Under the pieces are notes generated by a model. That model had not been told where the DNA came from, did no database searches, and worked only from the letters and a program-made list of their open reading frames with translations. Of a stretch of DNA of 6,265 nucleotides, positions 1 through 4,037 are shown piece after piece. Source of the stretch: Methanobacterium sp. (lineage in GTDB: Archaea; Methanobacteriota; Methanobacteria; Methanobacteriales; Methanobacteriaceae); NCBI GenBank assembly GCA_030539815.1, contig JAUNXM010000118.1:1-6265 (forward strand). The letters are read 5' to 3'. Numbering within the stretch: the first letter of the stretch is position 1; every line of letters begins with the position of its first letter. Position numbers and translations under genes: made by a program.

Positions 1-1488
1 CAGGATGGAAATTATCCCTGCCAGGTAAGCCCAATGATCTCCGGTTAAAAATGAATACTTTGCTGCCGATATAATCTGTGCAGAATACTGGGGGTGCTGC
101 TGGGCCAGGGTTGCCGCACTGGAGAATGATTTCTGTAGAGTTGTTTCTATGCCACTGGTTATCTGTTGTTGGGCCGATGCAGGTAAACTGTCAATTTGCG
201 AGGCAATTGACCGGGCATAGCCAGCGGTAAGCAGTGCTCCGAATATGGAGGTCATTATAGCCCCACCAAAATCACGTTGCAAGTCCGCAGTTCCCGAAGC
301 CATACCCACCCTTTCAACTGGAACCGACCCTGTGAGAGAGTGGGAAGCAGGAGTTCCAGCTAATCCAACCCCAATTCCTACAAAGGCATAAGCCAAACCC
401 ACCTTCCAGTAGGGAATGTGATCCTGCCACAGGAATAACATGGTCAAAAAACCCAGTAAACAGAACAGGTAACCTGCCAGGAGAGTGAAACGGGATCCAC
501 GGGATTCAATGAGCCTGGCGGATATTGGAGCCACCAAAATCATGAAAACGGCTGAGGGTATGATTGCCAGCCCGGCATCCAAGGTGGAGTAGCTGAGAAC
601 GTTTTGCAGAAACTGCTGACCAATGTACATGGCGCCCATCAGAGCACCGAAAACAATTATCCCGGCACAGGCTGCTACCCAGAAGATGCTGCGGCTGGCA
701 ACTTTAAGATCGTAAAGTGGATTCTCCACCCTGCGCTGGCGCCTTATGAATAATATTCCGGAAAGGGCGGCAACAACAAGGAAACTAATTATCAGTATTC
801 CGGAGTTGGGTACCGGGGCGAAGTTAATGGCCAGGGTTAATGTTCCCAAGAGCAGGAGCGACAGTAAACCTCCCAGGTTATCCACTGGAGCGGTGGTCTC
901 GCTGACATGGTCCGGGATGAACTTCATGGCCATGATGAGAGCTACCACGGCCAGAGGCAGTGTGATCAGAAACACCGAACCCCAGTCATTAAACGTTAAC
1001 AGGTATCCGGAGATTATAGGGCCCATGGCGGCAATGGCCGCCCCTATACCGGACCACAATGCTATGCACCTGGTTCGTCCCTGACCAGACCATAGGGCAG
1101 TGATAAGGGCCAGTGTGGTTGGGAAAGCCATTCCCGCAGCTAAACCACCGACGATACGGGCAAAAATCAGGATCTCAATGGAGGGGGCAAAACCAGCCAG
1201 TATGGAGGAGGGTATGGCTAGCAGGGTGCCTATGATCAACATCATCTTTCGACCGTGGTGATCACCCAGGGCACCGAACCATAGAACTGATGCAGCCAGG
1301 CCCAGGGAGTAACCCACTGCCACCATATTAATATGAACCTGGGAAGCATTAAAAACCAAACCTATGGAAGGAAGGGCCACGTTAGCCACTGATAGATTCA
1401 GATTTGCAACTGCAGCCACCAAGATGAGGGTGGCCAGGGCTATCATTCCAGGTTCAGTTTTTATCTTTGATGTTTGTGTTGAATCCAT
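1..1488 (-). CDS. DHA2-family MFS drug exporter (EmrB/QacA-like), 3' end outside window
   Basis: A proton-driven export permease of the 14-helix DHA2 class, probably expelling drugs or other toxic amphiphiles across the cytoplasmic membrane; the substrate cannot be read from sequence. The frame is open for 496 codons from ATG at 1488 to the window edge, without internal stops. Visible landmarks: first helix ending SVANVALPSIG (residues 34-44 region); MFS motif A, GALGDHHGRK, at 72-81 between helices 2 and 3; the helix-4 arginine R111 in ARIVGG; motif C-like GPIISGYL at 156-163; WGSVFLITLP after it, typical of DHA2 proteins; and GMASGTADLQRDFGGA at about 395-410. A polar loop at about 425-483 precedes the last helix, as in QacA. 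DHA2 proteins are usually near 500 residues, so only a short tail is missing. The start is supported by GGGGTG a few bases upstream. Two oddities: N31 stands where DHA2 helix 1 normally has Asp, and GC content is higher than in neighbouring genes. Family assignment is firm; substrate is unknown. Confidence 0.93.
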   Translation of the reverse strand, partial: MDSTQTSKIKTEPGMIALATLILVAAVANLNLSVANVALPSIGLVFNASQVHINMVAVGYSLGLAASVLWFGALGDHHGRKMMLIIGTLLAIPSSILAGFAPSIEILIFARIVGGLAAGMAFPTTLALITALWSGQGRTRCIALWSGIGAAIAAMGPIISGYLLTFNDWGSVFLITLPLAVVALIMAMKFIPDHVSETTAPVDNLGGLLSLLLLGTLTLAINFAPVPNSGILIISFLVVAALSGILFIRRQRRVENPLYDLKVASRSIFWVAACAGIIVFGALMGAMYIGQQFLQNVLSYSTLDAGLAIIPSAVFMILVAPISARLIESRGSRFTLLAGYLFCLLGFLTMLFLWQDHIPYWKVGLAYAFVGIGVGLAGTPASHSLTGSVPVERVGMASGTADLQRDFGGAIMTSIFGALLTAGYARSIASQIDSLPASAQQQITSGIETTLQKSFSSAATLAQQHPQYSAQIISAAKYSFLTGDHWAYLAGIISIL

Positions 1489-1534
1489 TTTTACACCCCT
1501 TCATCCTATTTCTAATAGATAATATGTTGCGAGA

Positions 1535-1550
1535 TGATTTATATTAATCA
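1535..1550. promoter_or_regulatory. Imperfect 16-bp dyad, possible operator of the exporter
   Basis: The plus strand reads TGATTTATATTAATCA, with 5-bp perfect arms TGATT and AATCA around a 6-bp centre; one base pair of the whole dyad does not match. It lies between the stronger TATA box and the exporter start, at or just after the predicted transcription start, and overlaps the weaker TATA box. Drug exporters are often controlled by TetR- or MarR-type repressors binding such sites, but no regulator gene is visible in the window. The site is AT-rich, so chance is a real alternative. Confidence 0.3.
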
Positions 1551-1573
1551 CCCAGTATCCGAATAATGAGGAT

Positions 1574-1582
1574 TTTTATAAA
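1574..1582 (-). promoter_or_regulatory. Candidate TATA box of the MFS exporter
   Basis: The minus strand reads TTTATAAAA here, a close match to the archaeal TATA box. It would place a transcription start near 1550-1555 and give a leader of about 65 nt before the ATG at 1488. A second, weaker TATA-like stretch (TAATATAAA) lies nearer the gene at about 1539-1547 and would give a leader of about 25-30 nt. I cannot tell which is used. Confidence 0.45.
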
Positions 1583-1642
1583 CCACTAAAATTATTTTTA
1601 GACATTCTGCGGATGACTTGACAAGATACGGATTTAACAAAA

Positions 1643-1777
1643 ATGATAATGGGATTTATGGATTCGCAGATTCATACCCTTAAAGATTTTATAAACTCTG
1701 AAAACAACACCGATACTGTTAAAAATGTTTTAAGTTTAGATTTAGTTTTTTCAGTAACTACTCCAGTAGAAATATAA
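1643..1777 (+). CDS. Doubtful 44-codon small ORF
   Basis: An open frame from ATG at 1643 to TAA at 1775-1777 encodes a 44-residue peptide starting MIMGFMDSQIHTL and ending TPVEI. Its composition is soluble and mixed, with no helix hydrophobic enough to span a membrane and no motif I recognise. In-frame ATGs at 1649 and 1658 are alternative starts, and none has a convincing ribosome binding site. An overlapping frame upstream is also open, from about 1537 to the stop at 1680-1682 (it includes residues SADDLTRYGFNKNDNG) but has no ATG. The two could be one frameshifted relic of an older gene. In DNA this AT-rich a 44-codon ORF can arise by chance, and a TATA-like TTTATAAAC (1688-1696) lies inside it. 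Confidence 0.2.
   Translation: MIMGFMDSQIHTLKDFINSENNTDTVKNVLSLDLVFSVTTPVEI
1770..1777 (+). promoter_or_regulatory. Candidate TATA box of the 64-residue ORF
   Basis: AAATATAA lies about 42-50 bases upstream of the ATG at 1819. It would start transcription near 1798-1802, leaving a short leader that still includes the GGGGGG ribosome binding site at 1805-1810. A second candidate, TTTATAAAC at 1688-1696, would give a leader of about 100 nt. Confidence 0.35.
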
Positions 1778-1818
1778 CTTACCAAAAAAATAATAATATT
1801 AATAGGGGGGATTGTTCT

Positions 1819-2013
1819 ATGAGTGCTGATGATGAGAAACATTATGTAACTTCAGTATACACTGGCCGATATAAATCTCAAGGGCGAATAAAGAATACTA
1901 AAAAGTTTGTTGACAGTAAAGAAAGTCAAGAAAAGCATTATAATCTAATTAAACGCAATCGTAAATATCGTTTAATTACAAAGCCCAAAAAATTATACTT
2001 CTCAGTGTATTAA
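1819..2013 (+). CDS. Small basic protein of unknown function (64 residues)
   Basis: I do not recognise this protein. It is 64 residues long with 17 Lys/Arg against 6 Asp/Glu, and 7 tyrosines. The acidic residues sit mainly at the start (D4, D5, E6) and centre (D32, E35, E38), while basic clusters occur at 25-29, 45-51 and 55-58 (KRNRKYR, KPKK). There is no signal peptide, membrane helix, double-glycine leader or Cys pair, so it looks cytosolic and able to bind nucleic acid or another polyanion; that role is inference from charge alone. The case for a real gene is a six-G run (1805-1810) eight bases before the ATG, a TATA-like box at a sensible distance, and a protein-like composition. It stands alone: the divergent exporter is upstream and the broken YdeI-like gene is 175 bp downstream on the same strand. 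A cationic antimicrobial peptide is a weaker alternative, since no export signal is visible. Confidence 0.6.
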   Translation: MSADDEKHYVTSVYTGRYKSQGRIKNTKKFVDSKESQEKHYNLIKRNRKYRLITKPKKLYFSVY

Positions 2014-2125
2014 ACTATTTTACAGGGTCAAAAGGTATCTTAAGGGTTCCTTCAGGGATATTTCAAAGAAAACTCACTCAAACTACTAAATATAATTAAA
2101 TCATTTTTATTTCAATGTAGTCCAG

Positions 2126-2139
2126 TTTAACCGGTTAAA
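2126..2139. promoter_or_regulatory. Perfect 14-bp palindrome TTTAACCGGTTAAA
   Basis: This is an exact inverted repeat without a loop. It sits immediately upstream of a TATA-like GATAAATA (2144-2151), which is well placed to serve the broken YdeI-like gene starting at 2189. The location fits a dimeric regulator binding beside or over the BRE/TATA region. No DNA-binding regulator is encoded in the window and no second copy of the palindrome was seen, so function is unproven. Confidence 0.35.
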
Positions 2140-2143
2140 AAAA

Positions 2144-2151
2144 GATAAATA
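2144..2151 (+). promoter_or_regulatory. Candidate TATA box of the YdeI-like pseudogene
   Basis: GATAAATA lies 38-45 bases before the ATG at 2189 and would start transcription near 2172, just ahead of the ribosome binding site GGTGGAG at 2176-2182. The start signals therefore look preserved although the coding frame is broken. Confidence 0.3.
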
Positions 2152-2188
2152 ACAAATTAGGTTGGTATATTTCACGGTGGAGAAATTC

Positions 2189-2583
2189 ATGCCTAAACCA
2201 GAAAATAGGGAAGTAATAAAGAACTTCCTATTCTCTCCTTTAAATCCTCCAAGGAATTACGGGAGTGGCTAATGGAAAACCATGCCTTATCTCCAGGGAT
2301 TTGGCTCCGAATTTATAAAAAGAATTCAGGAGTGAAAAGTGTTACATTTGATGAAATATTTGATGAAGGGCTTTTTTTGGTTGGAGTGAGAGTAAACGGA
2401 TTAAAGATGATGAAATATCATATTTGCAACGATTCACCCCTCGGCACACAATAGGTACAACTTTTAAACGTAATCTGGAACATGCAAAGTGAACTTATAA
2501 GTGAAAATAGGATGATACCATCTGCTTTAAAAGCACCGGGGCTGGAAAATCCTGGAATAAGGAAAAAAGATGATAATATCTAA
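2189..2583 (+). pseudogene. YdeI/OmpD-associated family protein, broken by three frameshifts
   Basis: The family is linked in enteric bacteria to resistance to cationic antimicrobial peptides; its biochemical activity is not well defined. ATG 2189 follows GGTGGAG and opens MPKPENREVI. A missing A in the run at 2218-2220 shifts the frame; from 2221 it continues ELPILSFKSSKELREWL and SPGIWLRIYKKNSGVKSVTF, the conserved N-terminal part. A missing T in the seven-T run 2372-2378 shifts it again; from 2379 it reads GWSESKRIKDDEISYLQRFT, PR, then a NLEHAK segment, giving the family's GW and RFTPR hallmarks. One extra base near 2490 causes the third shift, and from 2491 it reads ELISENRMIPSALK and ends at TAA 2581-2583. 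Repaired, it is about 131 residues, shorter than full-length relatives of about 190 that carry a C-terminal OmdA domain, so the 3' end may be lost too. The longest surviving piece, 2272-2454, should not be annotated as a separate gene. Sequencing error is the alternative, but the other genes here are intact. Confidence 0.85.
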
Positions 2584-2654
2584 ATATTTTAGATAATTTT
2601 TCAGGATAGGTTACTTATTGTATTAATTATTTGTATCCAATAAAAAAACAGCCT

Positions 2655-2732
2655 TTTAAATGGGAACAGAACATTACTATCCTTTTGCTCAGTGTATACT
2701 CTTTTAATTTCTTTTAAAAGTTCCCTTTTAAA
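2655..2732. repeat. Inverted repeat, 13-bp arms with one mismatch, 52-bp spacer
   Basis: The left arm TTTAAATGGGAAC (2655-2667) pairs with GTTCCCTTTTAAA (2720-2732) at 12 of 13 positions. The spacer is AT-rich and ends with the 10-bp palindrome CTTTTAAAAG (2711-2720). The structure lies between the end of the YdeI-like pseudogene and the end of the minus-strand remnant, which converge on it. It could be a bidirectional terminator, the ends of a small non-coding element, or a stem of an untranslated RNA. There is no transposase and I see no target-site duplication flanking it. Confidence 0.5.
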
Positions 2733-2734
2733 CG

Positions 2735-2886
2735 CTATTTACTCTTCTTTGGTTCCAGCCTGTCTAAGAACGTTCTCATCCCGGTGCTTTTAATCATTTC
2801 ACGATATTCTGGTGGTAAGGCATTATATGGAAGTAGGATGTTTCCCACATGGTGATGGATTCTAATTCAGAGACAGAATATCGTAG
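2735..2886 (-). pseudogene. Remnant of an unidentified gene (C-terminal tail)
   Basis: On the minus strand the frame from 2866 to the TAG at 2735-2737 includes NILLPYNALPPEYREMIKST and ends DRLEPKKSK, which reads like the soluble, helical C-terminus of a real protein. It has no ATG and no ribosome binding site: the nearest candidate start is a GTG at 2848. Just upstream, the neighbouring frame (2886-2851) reads LRYSVSELESIT and could be joined to it by one frameshift near 2850. Beyond that all frames close. I cannot name the family. The best reading is a truncated, frameshifted relic whose 5' part was lost; chance coding potential in a short stretch is the alternative. Confidence 0.4.
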
Positions 2887-2896
2887 TTATGTTTTC

Positions 2897-2907
2897 AAAA
2901 AAAGAAA
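2897..2907 (-). terminator. T-rich terminator after the CPBP gene
   Basis: On the minus strand TTTCTTTTTTT begins 13 bases after the TAG stop (2921-2923) of the CPBP gene. Archaeal RNA polymerase stops at U-rich tracts without needing a hairpin, and this is the longest T run near any gene end in the window. Confidence 0.5.
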
Positions 2908-2920
2908 GAATGGCTTAAAA

Positions 2921-3703
2921 CTATTTTTGATTGGTTGGATACTCAAAACCTACCTTTTTGGAAGTCCAGAGCCATAAAATGACCATGAACACAATACCAC
3001 AGGCCAATCCTAACAATCCACTTTCTGGACTAAATATGTTGGTTGTTTTAATCCCTAAAATGCCAATACCACTACCTATTCCAAATAAACTATAAACTAG
3101 GGTATTCCAGATGGCGTGGGAGAATGATGATACTATTATGGAGCCTGAAATGTACCGTAGTAACCCGAAGATTAATCCACTAATAATTCCACCAGTAATG
3201 TATATGGGGAGCATACTCCCGGTGAAGGATGGATCCAGAAGGAAGAGGGGTAAATGCCAGGCGGAAAATGCCACTGCAGTGAGTATGAGAATTAATCTAG
3301 GATCTATTCTATCCCTCTCCAGTATTCCAAAGAGCCACCCTCTGAAAAAACCTTCTTCAGTGGCTAATGCCACTATGAACGTGTATAATAGGGTATAAAT
3401 AATTTTTCCAGTTGTTTCGTTAGGGTAATTAAGGGGGCCAATGTTCCCAGTTACAAGGGCAATAACCGCAATTACCAGACAAATGCCCAGAGGATATAGA
3501 ACTGCCCATACATAATCTCTTAACCTTCCAAACTCTAAACCCAACTCTTTACCATTCATTTTAGTCCAGTAAACTAAAACCAGGACCAGGGGGAATATTA
3601 CCAGTGCTTGGAGTTGTTCATTATCAAATATTATTGGTACAAGTGTACTGCAGACCATAACCAGGACATATCCAATTAAACCATATTTATAAGCTTTTTT
3701 CAT
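2921..3703 (-). CDS. CPBP-family intramembrane glutamic-type protease/immunity protein
   Basis: A polytopic membrane protein of the CPBP (CaaX protease / bacteriocin-processing, Abi) family. Members include Rce1-type prenyl-protein proteases and bacterial bacteriocin-maturation or immunity proteins; the substrate here is unknown. The three family motifs are complete: EExxxR as E116-E117-GFF-R121, FxxxH as F146-SAW-H150, and HxxxN as H196-AIW-N200, with the catalytic Glu/His residues all present. Hydrophobic segments are visible at about 8-26, 33-46, 65-85, 101-115, 137-149, 166-182, 188-205 and 229-247, and the ends are charged (MKKAYK, SKK...NQK). At 260 residues it is of normal family length and looks functional. 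The ATG at 3703 is supported by GGGGCGTGA seven bases or so upstream. It is transcribed alone, with a T-rich terminator downstream and a 334-bp gap from the kinase gene behind it. The family is certain by motif; biological role is not. Confidence 0.92.
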   Translation of the reverse strand: MKKAYKYGLIGYVLVMVCSTLVPIIFDNEQLQALVIFPLVLVLVYWTKMNGKELGLEFGRLRDYVWAVLYPLGICLVIAVIALVTGNIGPLNYPNETTGKIIYTLLYTFIVALATEEGFFRGWLFGILERDRIDPRLILILTAVAFSAWHLPLFLLDPSFTGSMLPIYITGGIISGLIFGLLRYISGSIIVSSFSHAIWNTLVYSLFGIGSGIGILGIKTTNIFSPESGLLGLACGIVFMVILWLWTSKKVGFEYPTNQK

Positions 3704-3758
3704 GATTCACGCCCCTAATTTAATTGAAGTAGGAAAAGAAAAAAATACCAAAATTAAT

Positions 3759-3817
3759 TCACTTAATAAATCCATTTAACTCCCTTTTTAACTCACTTAA
3801 GTGTAACTATCCATTTA
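3759..3817. repeat. Duplicated composite motif TCACTTAA...ATCCATTTA upstream of the CPBP gene
   Basis: TCACTTAA followed by ATCCATTTA occurs at 3759-3778 with a 3-base gap, and again at 3793-3817 with an 8-base gap, same order and orientation. The second TCACTTAA forms part of a perfect 10-bp palindrome CACTTAAGTG (3794-3803). On the minus strand the first copy contains a TATA-like ATTTATTAAG (3762-3771) that could start the CPBP transcript near 3740. The arrangement suggests a doubled regulator site around that promoter, or a local duplication. Nothing else was seen in the 3704-4037 spacer apart from T-rich tracts. Confidence 0.35.
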
Positions 3818-3975
3818 TTTTAAATGATTACCTTTTCATGGTTAATATTGCTTATTAATACTAAGTTAGTGATGACTCTTTTTTAAATATTACTATTTCT
3901 CTTGTTTTATCTAACTGGGAACTGAATTGGAAGGCTTTAATGTGGAAATCAGTCTAACCATACTATTTTTCTGGG

Positions 3976-3981
3976 AAAAAA
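3976..3981 (-). terminator. Possible T-tract terminator after the kinase gene
   Basis: On the minus strand a run of six T lies about 57 bases after the kinase stop codon; a shorter TCTTTTAAT tract occurs nearer, at about 4025-4032. Either could end the kinase transcript. Evidence is only base composition. Confidence 0.25.
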
Positions 3982-4037
3982 TGTATCTGAGTAAAAATGA
4001 GTATCATATACAAGATTAATTGGATATTAAAAGATAA

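Noticed and set aside
746..1084. 112-codon plus-strand ORF
   Set aside because: It lies wholly inside the exporter gene on the opposite strand, which has clear MFS motifs and an unbroken frame; the ORF has no recognisable domain.
2372..2378. Programmed frameshifting at the T run
   Set aside because: Two further frameshifts in the same short gene make a general loss of function more likely than a designed recoding site.
2272..2454. Stand-alone 60-residue gene
   Set aside because: Its residues are the middle of a YdeI-family protein whose start and end lie in other frames; ATG 2272 corresponds to an internal Met and lacks a ribosome binding site.
3111..3398. 95-codon plus-strand ORF
   Set aside because: It is antisense to the CPBP gene across the region encoding all three catalytic motifs; a shadow frame.
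3825..3887. 20-codon hydrophobic ORF (MITFSWLILL...) in the CPBP-kinase spacer
   Set aside because: Very short, no ribosome binding site, and AT-rich spacer DNA readily yields Ile/Leu/Phe-rich codons by chance.
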